Shown here one piece after another: positions 15,660-23,317 of a stretch of DNA of 40,567 bases (position 1 is the first letter of the stretch; each line of letters begins with the position of its first letter). This stretch comes from a candidate division WOR-3 bacterium (GTDB lineage Bacteria; Hydrothermota; Tepidihabitantia; Tepidihabitantales; Tepidihabitantaceae): contig VGIR01000018.1 of NCBI GenBank assembly GCA_016867815.1, positions 1 through 40,567 on the forward strand, given 5' to 3'. The notes beneath the pieces were generated by a model. It worked only from the letters and a program-made list of their open reading frames with translations, was not told the origin of the DNA and did not search any database. Both the position numbers and the translations under genes were made by a program.

Positions 15660-15750
15660 GAGGGGTCAAGGGGTCGAAGATTCCAGGATTCGAGTGCTCG
15701 GATCGATCCGGTTCACTTGAATCCTCGAGTCCTTGATTCCTTGAATCCTC
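15660..15750. repeat. Imperfect inverted repeat (GAATCCTTGA family)
   Basis: Arm 15660-15696 (gaggggtcaaggggtcgaag...) and arm 15714-15750 (cacttgaatcctcgagtcct...) are complementary at 28 of 37 positions around a 17-base loop. Six of the nine mismatches would be G-U wobbles in plus-strand RNA. It fills the gap upstream of rubrerythrin. Confidence 0.7.
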
Positions 15751-16468
15751 ATTCTTTGTTTCCTATCTGTTTGAGCAGTTCCCGCGCTTCGGGTTTGTCG
15801 TCGAGTTCGGCGTCGGCCGGGTAGAGCGGGTCAGCGGTGGCGAGCAGGGCATTGAGCTGGGTCCGGGTGGCAAGCCAGCGCTTCTGTTTGACGTAGACCT
15901 TGGCGAGGTCGAGCCGGATGAGGCAGTAGTTCGGGGCGCTCTCGATTCCGCGTTTGTAGTACTGCTCCGACTTGTACAGGTCGCCGCCGGCAAACCCGGG
16001 CAGTTCGTAGTAGAGCACACCGAGCGCGTCGAGCGCGGTCGGGTGTTTTGGGTTGATCTCAAGAGCGCGGCTGAACGCCTTCTTGAGTCCCGGCACCATG
16101 AAGAGCGAGTTGAGGACGCCGCGGGTCTGGCCGATGCGGCCCTGGGCTACGCCCCACCAGCAGTGGCCTTCGTCACTCTTGTCATTGGCTGCAATCAGGG
16201 TTTCGGCTATGGCCTTGGCCCGACCGAAATAGCTCAGTTTGTCGCCCTTGGTCGCGGCGTCGTCACCCTTCTGGATGTGGATGCGCGACCAGAGGTAGAG
16301 GAGATGCTCGTCCTTCGGTTCGGCTGCGTGGGCCTTCGCCAGCATGTTGTAGGCCGAGTCGAGCCAGGTGCGGTTGAGGTGGCGGTTGAAGAACATGTAC
16401 TCGGCCCGGTCCGTAGTCGCGGCACCTGCCAGAGTCACTATCGCTGCGAGTAGAAGCAGCCGTTTCAT
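15749..16468 (-). CDS. Exported TPR-like protein
   Basis: This 239-residue protein has a signal peptide (MKRLLLLAAIVTLAGAA). The mature protein is almost all helical, with TPR-like pairs. One is ALEINPKHPTALDALGVLYYELPG followed by a GGDLYKSEQYYKRGIESAPN repeat; another is LDLAKVYVKQKRWLATRTQL. The PGFAGGDLYKS stretch resembles the periplasmic TatT-type TPR proteins that partner TRAP transporters, but no TRAP genes are nearby. The ribosome site is strong (aaggaggg 4 bases before ATG). It lies 51 bases after the acyl-CoA ligase gene; that gap holds another phrase-like repeat (cgtcctttgtcctttgaact). Confidence 0.75.
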   Translation of the reverse strand: MKRLLLLAAIVTLAGAATTDRAEYMFFNRHLNRTWLDSAYNMLAKAHAAEPKDEHLLYLWSRIHIQKGDDAATKGDKLSYFGRAKAIAETLIAANDKSDEGHCWWGVAQGRIGQTRGVLNSLFMVPGLKKAFSRALEINPKHPTALDALGVLYYELPGFAGGDLYKSEQYYKRGIESAPNYCLIRLDLAKVYVKQKRWLATRTQLNALLATADPLYPADAELDDKPEARELLKQIGNKE

Positions 16469-16519
16469 TTTCCCTCCTTACTTCGTCCTTTGTCCTTTGA
16501 ACTTTCCACTTTCCCGGTT

Positions 16520-18316
16520 CTAGTGCCCTTCATACATCTTCTCGATTTGGCCGCGGAAGGCGGCGACAACCTGGGGGCGCCGCATCTTCAGGCTTGGGGT
16601 CAGGAGTCCGTTCTCGACTGTGAGCGGGTCCGGGACGAGCCAGAACCGGTGGACCTGCTCATACTGGGCAAAGCCCGCCAGCGCCTCCTTGATTTCTTTG
16701 TCGTATAGCTTGAGTACTTCAGGATGGTCGAGCACGTCGGTGTAGCGCTTGCAGGCGATGCCTCGCTCCCGGGCGAATCCTTCCAGTGCCAGCGGGCTCG
16801 GCACGACCAGCGCGGTGAGGAACGGTCTCTTGTCGCCGTAGACCATTACTTGTTCGACGTACTTGGACTGGGCGATGGCTTGCTCGATGGCGATCGGCGC
16901 GATGTTCTTGCCGTAGGAGCTGACTATCAGTTCCTTGATGCGGCCGGTGATGATGAGGTTGCCTTCCGCGTCGAACTTGCCCTGGTCGCCGGTATGGAAC
17001 CAGCCTTCGGTGTCGATGACCTCAGCGGTTTCTTTGGGCTTGTTCAGGTATCCCTTCATCACGTTGGGGCCGCGAATGAGGATCTCGTCGTTGGGCCCGA
17101 TGCGAACCTCGACGCCCTTGAGCGGCTTGCCGACCGTGCCGACTCGTTCCTGGCCGGGGACCGCGATACTGGCTGCGGGAGAGGTTTCGGTCAGGCCATA
17201 GCCCTCGAGCAGGTTGAACCCGAGGTTGCGGACGATGCGGGCCAGCCTCCGGTCGAGCGGCGCGCTGCCTGAGACCAGCAGCCTGAGCCGGCCCCCGCCC
17301 AGCGCCGTCAGCTTTCTGACGACCAGCCGGCCAAGGAGCCAGTGTCTGAACCTGAGCCAGAGGGAGAGCGGGTGGCCGCCGGCACGGAGCCGGGCGTAGC
17401 GGCTGTACGTGCGGAGGGTCGAGACCATCAGTGCCCGGCGGAGTGCCGAGCCGGATTCGACCTTTTCCCGAACCGCGTTGTAGACCTTTTCCAGCACCCG
17501 CGGCACGACTATCATCACGGTCGGACGAGCGAGCTGGACATCTTCGCGGATGGTCTGGACCGATTCGGCATAGGCAATCGAGCCGCCCGCCATCAGTACG
17601 CAGTAGTAACCGCCGGTGCGCTCGAACATGTGGCACAGGGGCAGGAAGGAAACCAGCACGTCGTTCTCGTTGATGCCGAACAGCGGAATCAGGGCCTGGA
17701 CGTTGGAGAGGATGTTGCGGTGGGTGAGCATCGCGCCCTTTGGCTCGCCGGTCGTTCCCGAGGTGTAGCAGACCGTGAACAGGTCGTCCGGTTCGGGCTT
17801 GTGCGGATCGGCAAGCTTCGGGTTCTGCTTCAACGCCTCGGCGCCGGACTTGCGCAACTCGTCGAAGTTGAGCAGTTGCTTGCCCGCCTGGCTCTTGGAT
17901 TTTTGGCCGTAGACCGTGACCACATCCTGCAGCGGGGCGACCTCGGGCAGAATCCGCGTGATGTTGGCCAGAAGTTCCGGGCTCTCGACGATCAGGTGCG
18001 TCACCCCAGCGTCGTTCAGGATGTAGCGAATCGCATCCGCGCCGAGCGTGTGGTAGACCGGAATCAGTATGGCCCCGAGCTTGGCGACGGCGAGATCGGT
18101 TGCGACCCATTCCGGCCGGTTGTAGGAATAGATGCCCACCATGGAACCGGGCCTGACTCCGCGTTCGGCCAGACCCGCGGCCAGTTCGTCGACAGTCCGC
18201 GAGAGATCCGCATAGCCGATCCCCTGGTACTTCCCTTCGACCTTCCGCATCAGGGCGGTGCGGTCCGCGAACTTCTTCGCTACTTCAGCGAAACAGGCGT
18301 AGACGGTGTCAGGCAT
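16520..18316 (-). CDS. Long-chain acyl-CoA synthetase (AMP-forming)
   Basis: This 598-residue ANL-superfamily enzyme activates fatty acids as acyl-AMP and then acyl-CoA. It shows the P-loop YTSGTTGEPKG, the PLCHMFERTGG substrate-tunnel region, GYGLTE, the GWFHTGD hinge region and GRIKELIVSSYGKNIAP. Length and the ERTGGYY segment fit the FadD15/Faa-like long-chain branch. The start ATG 18316 has an AAGGGAG site 6 bases upstream. It lies downstream of an alpha-oxoamine synthase gene on the same strand, which suggests that its acyl-CoA product could feed that enzyme. A palindromic repeat (18337-18436) lies between them. Confidence 0.93.
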   Translation of the reverse strand: MPDTVYACFAEVAKKFADRTALMRKVEGKYQGIGYADLSRTVDELAAGLAERGVRPGSMVGIYSYNRPEWVATDLAVAKLGAILIPVYHTLGADAIRYILNDAGVTHLIVESPELLANITRILPEVAPLQDVVTVYGQKSKSQAGKQLLNFDELRKSGAEALKQNPKLADPHKPEPDDLFTVCYTSGTTGEPKGAMLTHRNILSNVQALIPLFGINENDVLVSFLPLCHMFERTGGYYCVLMAGGSIAYAESVQTIREDVQLARPTVMIVVPRVLEKVYNAVREKVESGSALRRALMVSTLRTYSRYARLRAGGHPLSLWLRFRHWLLGRLVVRKLTALGGGRLRLLVSGSAPLDRRLARIVRNLGFNLLEGYGLTETSPAASIAVPGQERVGTVGKPLKGVEVRIGPNDEILIRGPNVMKGYLNKPKETAEVIDTEGWFHTGDQGKFDAEGNLIITGRIKELIVSSYGKNIAPIAIEQAIAQSKYVEQVMVYGDKRPFLTALVVPSPLALEGFARERGIACKRYTDVLDHPEVLKLYDKEIKEALAGFAQYEQVHRFWLVPDPLTVENGLLTPSLKMRRPQVVAAFRGQIEKMYEGH

Positions 18317-18336
18317 AGCGCTCCCTTCGGGAAGTC

Positions 18337-18436
18337 CGAAGTTCGAAACCCGAATGACGATTGAAATCCGAACATTCCGAATTTGTCATTCTGTCTGCAT
18401 TCGAGTTTCAATCGGGTTTCGAGCTTCGTCATTCGG
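18337..18436. repeat. Imperfect inverted repeat (CGAA/TTTCGG family)
   Basis: cgaagttcgaaaccc (18337-18351) pairs with gggtttcgagcttcg (18414-18428) at 14 of 15 positions. cgattgaaa (18358-18366) pairs with tttcaatcg (18406-18414) perfectly, with a short bulge between. It sits between the oxoamine synthase and acyl-CoA ligase genes. Confidence 0.7.
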
Positions 18437-18441
18437 TATTC

Positions 18442-19626
18442 CTATATGATATGCAGCTCTTTACCGACAAGTACGAACTTCTGGAGAGCAGTCTGTAGCT
18501 GCTCCTCGGTGTGCGTGGCCATCAGGCTGATGCGGACTATCGCCTGGCCGGGTGGTACGGCCGGGAACACTACCGGGTTGGCAAACACCCCTTCCTGCTC
18601 CAGTCGTCCCGCGGCCTGGTAGGTCCGGTCGTCGTCGCCCACCGCGATGGGCAGAATAGGCGTGCCGTGGTCGTGGACCGAGAACCCGGCTTTCTTCAGT
18701 TCGCTGCTCATGAACCGGGCGTTCGCGCGCAGCCGCTCGACCCGCTCGGGTTCGGATTTGAGAATGCCGAGAGCGGCAATCACCGTTGCGGCCACCGAAG
18801 GCGGCAGGCTGGCCGAGAAGACCGACTGCCGGGCGTTGTAGCGGAGGAACTCGGCGACCGCGTGCGGCCCGCCGCTGAAACCGCCGAGAGCGGCCAGTGA
18901 CTTGGAGAGCGTGCCGGAGGTGACGTCAACGCTGCCTTCCATGTTGTAGTGTTCGGCCGTGCCGCGTCCGGTCCGGCCGAGGACGCCCGTGGCATGAGCA
19001 TCGTCAACCATCAACTTGCAGTTGTGGGAAACGGCCAGCCGGCGCAGGCCGGGCAAATCGCAGATGTCGCCCTCCATGGAGAAGACGCCGTCAGTGACTA
19101 TCAACTTGGCTGTCTCCGCCGGTACCGCCTTGAGCTGCGCCTCAAGATCGGCCAGGTCGTTGTGGCGGTAGACGACCGTCTTGGCCTGGGAGCGGCGGCA
19201 GCCGTCGATGATGGAGGCGTGGTTCAGTTCGTCTGAGAAGATGAAGTCACCCTCTCCGGCCAGGGCGCTGACAGTCGCGGAGAGTGCCATGAAGCCGGTG
19301 GAGAAAGTGACGACTGCCTCGACGTTCTTGAAAGCCGCCAGCGTACGTTCCATTTCGAGGTGCAGGGGCGTGGTTCCGGTGAGCAGTCGGGAACCGGCGC
19401 TGCCGGTGCCGTATTCCGCGACGGCCGCGACCGCGGAGGCCTGGACCTTGGGGTGTTCGGTAAGCCCGAGGTAGTTGTTGGAGCCGAGGTTGATGAGTTC
19501 CCGTCCGTCGCGGGTGGCGAGCGGGGCCGCAGCCGGCGTTATGGCGCGCGAGTAGAAGAAACGGTTGCGCGCCCGGGCCGACTGCAGTGCGAAGTCGAGC
19601 TGACGGCACTTGTCAAAAAGGTCCAG
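18442..19626 (-). CDS. Alpha-oxoamine synthase (KBL/BioF/SPT-like), apparent CTG start
   Basis: This 394-residue PLP enzyme condenses an amino acid with an acyl-CoA. Family features include LINLGSNNYLGLTEHP, GTGSAGSRLLTGTTPLH, DELNHASIIDGCR, VDDAHATGVLG and the PLP-lysine segment GTLSKSLAALGG. Which acyl-CoA is used (glycine C-acetyltransferase, 8-amino-7-oxononanoate synthase or serine palmitoyltransferase type) cannot be fixed here. The neighbouring long-chain acyl-CoA ligase favours a long-chain substrate. Start choice: a TATAAT promoter predicts transcription from about 19651. AAAAGGAGG (19639-19631) is followed 4 bases later by CTG (19626), and no ATG, GTG or TTG lies between the ribosome site and the conserved DLFDKC start. 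An ATG at 19851 would be upstream of the promoter. Confidence 0.88.
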   Translation of the reverse strand: MDLFDKCRQLDFALQSARARNRFFYSRAITPAAAPLATRDGRELINLGSNNYLGLTEHPKVQASAVAAVAEYGTGSAGSRLLTGTTPLHLEMERTLAAFKNVEAVVTFSTGFMALSATVSALAGEGDFIFSDELNHASIIDGCRRSQAKTVVYRHNDLADLEAQLKAVPAETAKLIVTDGVFSMEGDICDLPGLRRLAVSHNCKLMVDDAHATGVLGRTGRGTAEHYNMEGSVDVTSGTLSKSLAALGGFSGGPHAVAEFLRYNARQSVFSASLPPSVAATVIAALGILKSEPERVERLRANARFMSSELKKAGFSVHDHGTPILPIAVGDDDRTYQAAGRLEQEGVFANPVVFPAVPPGQAIVRISLMATHTEEQLQTALQKFVLVGKELHII

Positions 19627-19657
19627 CTTGCCTCCTTTTGCGGCCGGTGGTGGGTCG

Positions 19658-19685
19658 ATTATAGCCCTGCACCGGAACAAGGCAA
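19658..19685 (-). promoter_or_regulatory. Sigma70-like promoter of the oxoamine synthase gene
   Basis: On the minus strand TTGCCT (19685-19680), a 16-base spacer and a perfect TATAAT (19663-19658) predict a start near 19651. This leaves a 25-base leader containing AAAAGGAGG. Confidence 0.65.
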
Positions 19686-19744
19686 GGAATGGAATGCGGC
19701 GCGTTTGCGGGGAGTATGTAGCCGCGAACCCGCTCTGAAAGGTC

Positions 19745-19772
19745 TTGACAGTCAGACTGTCATGCCTACAAT
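19745..19772 (+). promoter_or_regulatory. Sigma70-like promoter for the lipoprotein genes
   Basis: TTGACA (19745-19750), a 16-base spacer and TACAAT (19767-19772). The predicted start near 19779 gives a leader of about 125 bases before GTG 19905. It is divergent to the oxoamine synthase promoter. Confidence 0.6.
19746..19762. promoter_or_regulatory. Perfect 17-bp palindrome over the -35 element (candidate operator)
   Basis: TGACAGTC-A-GACTGTCA is a perfect 8-bp inverted repeat around one base. It overlaps the -35 hexamer and most of the spacer of the 19745 promoter. A dimeric repressor bound here would block polymerase. No regulator gene is adjacent. Confidence 0.55.
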
Positions 19773-19904
19773 TACGCGGCAGAAGAAGTTGTGCCCGCGC
19801 GGGCAAGCAGGAATCGTTGCGGAGCCGCAAGGCGATTGGCTGCCGCAACATGAAGCCGGAAAGACAAGTCCGTGGCCAGAAGCCACGAACACAAGGAGGA
19901 AGAT

Positions 19905-20192
19905 GTGAGGAAGCTGATCGCTGCCGCGGCCATACTGGCTGTGGTATTCGTCCTTGGATGCCAGGACACCAAGAAGGTGACCGAACTCCAGGGGCAGGTC
20001 GACAAGATGACGCAGCAGATAACCGACATGACCGCCCAGGTGACCACGCTGACCGCCGAGCGCGACTCGCTCAATAAGGTAGTGGTCGACCTTATGGCCA
20101 AGCTGCCCCCGGTCAAGGGTGGCACGATGACCAAGCCGCCGGTAAGCAAGGCCCCGGGCGCCGGCACTCTGAAGCCGCCGACCAAGAAGTAA
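19905..20192 (+). CDS. Small coiled-coil lipoprotein
   Basis: The start is GTG 19905 behind AAGGAGG; an upstream ATG at 19872 would place 11 polar residues before the signal peptide and is rejected. The 95-residue product has a lipobox (VFVLGC). A heptad-rich helix follows (VTELQGQVDKMTQQITDMTA, continuing TLTAERDSLNKVVVDLM), then a Pro/Lys/Gly-rich tail (KPPVSKAPGAGTLKPPTKK). This resembles Lpp-like or spacer lipoproteins that sit in the periplasm; the Lys-rich tail could touch peptidoglycan or the outer membrane. It shares a transcript with the lipoprotein 34 bases downstream. Confidence 0.78.
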   Translation: MRKLIAAAAILAVVFVLGCQDTKKVTELQGQVDKMTQQITDMTAQVTTLTAERDSLNKVVVDLMAKLPPVKGGTMTKPPVSKAPGAGTLKPPTKK

Positions 20193-20226
20193 GCCTGGCC
20201 AACAGCCAGACAGGAGCAAGAGTAAA

Positions 20227-20991
20227 ATGAGAAAGAACGCACTGCTGGTCGTATTCGCTGCCGCGTTGCTCTTCATCGGCACGGGATGCGACACCATCGT
20301 TACGCTGGACCCGCCGACCGTGACGGCCACTGCCATCAATGACGGCGGCGGGCTACGCCTGACGTGGACCGCGGTCACCGACGCCGCTTCCTACGAGATC
20401 ACCACCGACGATTCGGTTTACACGACGACATCCACGAGCTTCGACGTCACCACACCGAGCGTGACAATCGAGGTCAGAGCGGTCAATGGCAGCGACAAGA
20501 GCGACGCGGATGAGATCGACTGCGAGGTCGTCGAGACCGCCTCAATCGACGTCTACGGCATCAGCGATACTGATACCACGCACCACACCGGGTTCGCCTT
20601 CAGTTCAGCCGGCAACATAATCACCTACTCGCTGGCGTATGTCAACCTGGCCGGACTCGATTTCTATGCTGACGATGTTGCCTACCCCGGCTCGATGTAC
20701 ATTATCAACCCGGGCGACAAGGGCTGGAATACGAAAGGCAACGCGGTCAAGGATGCGGGCACGACGGTCTACGATGACGCCGTACTGGCCGATGCGCCGG
20801 GCAGCGGATACATTACGCAGCTGGCGATCGTGACCGGCGGCGTCTACTACCTGTGGCTGGACCGCACCAATGACGGCTGGAGCGCGGAAGACAACTTCGC
20901 CAAGGCGAAGATCATCTCCATCGCCGGCCCGAAGGTGACCATGCAGGTTGGCTTCCAGAAGGTCGACGGACTTCGCTGGCTGGCCAACTAG
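20227..20991 (+). CDS. Fibronectin-III-like lipoprotein
   Basis: The 254-residue product has a signal peptide and lipobox (LLFIGTGC). An FN3-like beta-sandwich spans about 30-100 (VTATAINDGGGLRLTWTAVT followed by DAASYEI, typical of FN3 strands B-C). A second, mostly beta domain follows (SYITQLAIVTGGVYYLWLDR-like strands) and resembles pre-peptidase-type carbohydrate- or protein-binding modules. It is paralogous in layout to the next gene. The function is unknown; it is probably an envelope-anchored binding protein. An intrinsic terminator follows. Confidence 0.75.
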   Translation: MRKNALLVVFAAALLFIGTGCDTIVTLDPPTVTATAINDGGGLRLTWTAVTDAASYEITTDDSVYTTTSTSFDVTTPSVTIEVRAVNGSDKSDADEIDCEVVETASIDVYGISDTDTTHHTGFAFSSAGNIITYSLAYVNLAGLDFYADDVAYPGSMYIINPGDKGWNTKGNAVKDAGTTVYDDAVLADAPGSGYITQLAIVTGGVYYLWLDRTNDGWSAEDNFAKAKIISIAGPKVTMQVGFQKVDGLRWLAN

Positions 20992-21013
20992 CACGAGCGG
21001 AAGAGCTTGAGCA

Positions 21014-21043
21014 ACCGGGGGCTTCGGCCCCCGGTCCTTTTGT
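21014..21043 (+). terminator. Rho-independent terminator
   Basis: ACCGGGGGC-TTCG-GCCCCCGGT (21014-21035), a 9-bp stem with a UUCG tetraloop, is followed by CCTTTTGTT. It ends the 19905-20991 transcript. Confidence 0.85.
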
Positions 21044-21087
21044 TCGCCCGGTGTGAACGCTGCCTCGCGCCGCGCCCCGCGTGCGGC

Positions 21088-21115
21088 TTGAACCGCAGCC
21101 GGACGGGCGTATATT
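21088..21115 (+). promoter_or_regulatory. Sigma70-like promoter at a GTG start
   Basis: TTGAAC (21088-21093), a 16-base spacer and TATATT (21110-21115). The expected start site coincides with the GTG codon at 21122. Confidence 0.6.
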
Positions 21116-21121
21116 TGAAGC

Positions 21122-22045
21122 GTGAAGACGAAGGGCCGCTTCCGAATTCAAGTCGGCGTGCTGTTCACCGGTGTGCTGGTACTGGCAGCCGGGTGCGGGG
21201 ACCTGAGTCAGGGACCGCCGACCGGGCTTCTGCTTACCGCGGCTTCCGACACGACCGTCAGAATCAACTGGACCCCGCCGGCCGGGAGCGTGCCGGACAG
21301 CTACTTGATTGCCTTCATGGAGACCGGCACCTCGACGTGGCTCGATGTCGGCAGCGCCGGCGACAGTGCCACCCATGCCGACCACAATCCGCTGGGCCGG
21401 ACGGGACGCTATCGCGTCAGTTCGGTGTTCGGCAGTGGATCCTATCCCGCGACCCAGACCCCGACTTCAGCCCCGGTACACACCGGTGCCACAATGGTCG
21501 GCGAACTCAACGGCACTATCTACTCAGGCTTTGGCTGGGACCGGGACAGCGGCGCCGGGTCGATCTTCACTATGGGCTATGCCAGCAACGCGGACCGCGT
21601 TGACTTCTACGTGACCGACTGGTCGGCGGGTTTTGCCGGGCCGGACTACTACGCGGCCAGCCCGGACTGGGGGCCGCACGAGCCCGGCAGTGCCGGCTTC
21701 GTTCCGGTTGGTCCGTGGCGCCCGAACGGATTCATCTCCTTGTCCGACGGCGGGCAGTTGCCGCTGCCCCTGTTCGAGTCGACCCGGTACGCGAACCACC
21801 TCAAGCTGAGTCGAGACTCGACTCTTGCGGCCGTGGTGTGCACCGATACGGCCATCGCTTTCGATACTATTCTCGTCATCGATACCAGTTCCACCATCGA
21901 TACCACCATCACGGTTGACACGATCGCCAGTGTCATCCGCCGTTACGCCCTGGTGAGGTTTGGCAGTCCCGACACCGTCAGGGGGACGGTGCAGGTCGAG
22001 ACTTGGTTCCAGGCCATCCTCGACCTGCGTCTCATCCAGCACTAG
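21122..22045 (+). CDS. Fibronectin-III-like lipoprotein with Asp-Thr-rich tail region
   Basis: This 307-residue protein has a signal peptide and lipobox (VLAAGC). An FN3-like domain (TGLLLTAASDTTVRINWTPP) is followed by a beta-rich second domain (YSGFGWDRDSGAGSIFTMGY). Near residues 235-265 there is a repeated DT element (FDTILVIDTSSTIDTTITVD) before a final strand pair. The layout mirrors the lipoprotein at 20227, so the two are likely distant paralogues. GTG 21122 is taken as the start because the -10 element ends 6 bases before it; no Shine-Dalgarno is present. It is probably surface or periplasmic; ligand unknown. Confidence 0.75.
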   Translation: MKTKGRFRIQVGVLFTGVLVLAAGCGDLSQGPPTGLLLTAASDTTVRINWTPPAGSVPDSYLIAFMETGTSTWLDVGSAGDSATHADHNPLGRTGRYRVSSVFGSGSYPATQTPTSAPVHTGATMVGELNGTIYSGFGWDRDSGAGSIFTMGYASNADRVDFYVTDWSAGFAGPDYYAASPDWGPHEPGSAGFVPVGPWRPNGFISLSDGGQLPLPLFESTRYANHLKLSRDSTLAAVVCTDTAIAFDTILVIDTSSTIDTTITVDTIASVIRRYALVRFGSPDTVRGTVQVETWFQAILDLRLIQH

Positions 22046-22067
22046 CCAGTCGGGTCGAGCGTCCGGC

Positions 22068-22096
22068 TTGCAGCAGCGAGGTGCGCTCGGTATAGT
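22068..22096 (+). promoter_or_regulatory. Sigma70-like promoter at the hutI GTG start
   Basis: TTGCAG (22068-22073), a 17-base spacer and TATAGT (22091-22096). The predicted start site falls on the GTG at 22103. Confidence 0.5.
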
Positions 22097-22102
22097 TGTG
22101 CC

Positions 22103-23317
22103 GTGAATGAGACCCGGTTCATTCTGAACAACTGCTCACAGGTGCTGACGATGACCGGCGGCGGGCTGGGTGTAGTCGAGTGCGGCGTGGTCAGAGTCAG
22201 GGACGGCAGGATCCACGAGGTTGCCGACCACCCGCTCACCCCGGTTGAGGGAGAAACCGAGATCGACTGCCAGGGCAAAGTAGTGATGCCGGGCTTTGTC
22301 GATCCGCACACCCATCTCGTGTTCGGTGGCTGGCGGCAGAACGAGTTTGAGATGCGGCTCGCCGGCCGGACCTACCGGGAGATAGCGGAAGCGGGCGGCG
22401 GCATCATATCCAGCGTTATCCAGACCCGGCTCGCGACCGAGGACGAGCTGTACAACCGGGCGCTCGAGCGGATGCACGAGATGCTGCTCTGGGGCACGAC
22501 CACGGTTGAGGTGAAGTCAGGCTACGGGCTCGACACCGAGGCGGAACTGCGGATGCTGCGCGTGGCGCGGCGGCTGGGCGAGCTGGAGTTCTGCCGTGTG
22601 GTGCCGACGTTCATGGGCGCGCACAGCGTGCCCAAGCGCACGCCCAAGGCGGATTACATCGAGCGCCTCGAGCTCGAGATGATTCCGGCGGTGGCGGCGG
22701 CCGGACTTGCGCGGTTCTGCGACGTCTTCTGCGAGGACTTCGTCTTTGACGCGGCCGAGAGCTTTCGCATCCTGGAAGCGGGCAAGAAGCACGGTCTTGT
22801 CCCCACCATCCACGCCGATGAGATCGAATCCTCCGGCGGAGCCGAGGTTGCCGCCCGCGTCGGCGCCGCCTCAGCCAGCCACCTCCTGCAGCCCTCGGAC
22901 TCAGGCCTGCGGGCGATGGCACAGGCCGGCGTCGTGGCCGTGCTCCTGCCCGGGACCTGTTTCTTCCTGCGCGAGGTCCACAAGTCGCCGGTCGCGAAGA
23001 TGCGCCAGCTCGGCATCGTGATGGCGCTCGGCAGCGACTTCAACCCGGGGTCCTGCCCGATGTTGGCCCAGCCTCTGACCGCGCAGTTCGGCTGCCTCCA
23101 TTACGGGATGACGATCGAGGAGGCGTTGCGCGGTATCACCGTCAGCGCCGCCAAAGCGCTGGGAATCGATTCAGAAGTCGGGACGCTGGAGCCGGGCAAG
23201 GCCGCGGACGTCGTCGTTACCGACGTGCCGGACTACCGGCACATCGTCTATCGCCTGGGTCACAACCCGGTCTGGATGACGATCTACGGTGGACAGGTGG
23301 TCCACCGCCAGTTCTAG
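22103..23317 (+). CDS. hutI: Imidazolonepropionase
   Basis: This is a 404-residue amidohydrolase-superfamily enzyme of histidine breakdown that hydrolyses imidazolone-5-propanoate to formiminoglutamate. Family marks are the metal-binding HTHLVFGGWRQNEFEMRLAG, GGGIISSV, the TTTVEVKSGYGLD segment, PTFMGAHSVP, FCEDFVFD, HADEIESSGGAE, GSDFNPGSCP, and the C-terminal VGTLEPGKAADVVV common to amidohydrolases. The start is GTG 22103 at a predicted leaderless promoter. No other hut genes (hutH, hutU, hutG) are in the window. Its TAG overlaps the stop of the convergent gene in a shared CTAG. Confidence 0.95.
   Translation: MNETRFILNNCSQVLTMTGGGLGVVECGVVRVRDGRIHEVADHPLTPVEGETEIDCQGKVVMPGFVDPHTHLVFGGWRQNEFEMRLAGRTYREIAEAGGGIISSVIQTRLATEDELYNRALERMHEMLLWGTTTVEVKSGYGLDTEAELRMLRVARRLGELEFCRVVPTFMGAHSVPKRTPKADYIERLELEMIPAVAAAGLARFCDVFCEDFVFDAAESFRILEAGKKHGLVPTIHADEIESSGGAEVAARVGAASASHLLQPSDSGLRAMAQAGVVAVLLPGTCFFLREVHKSPVAKMRQLGIVMALGSDFNPGSCPMLAQPLTAQFGCLHYGMTIEEALRGITVSAAKALGIDSEVGTLEPGKAADVVVTDVPDYRHIVYRLGHNPVWMTIYGGQVVHRQF

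Noticed and set aside
19627-19851. ATG 19851 as the start of the oxoamine synthase
   Set aside because: It lies upstream of the TATAAT promoter and inside the divergent lipoprotein control region; the 75 added residues have no family match.
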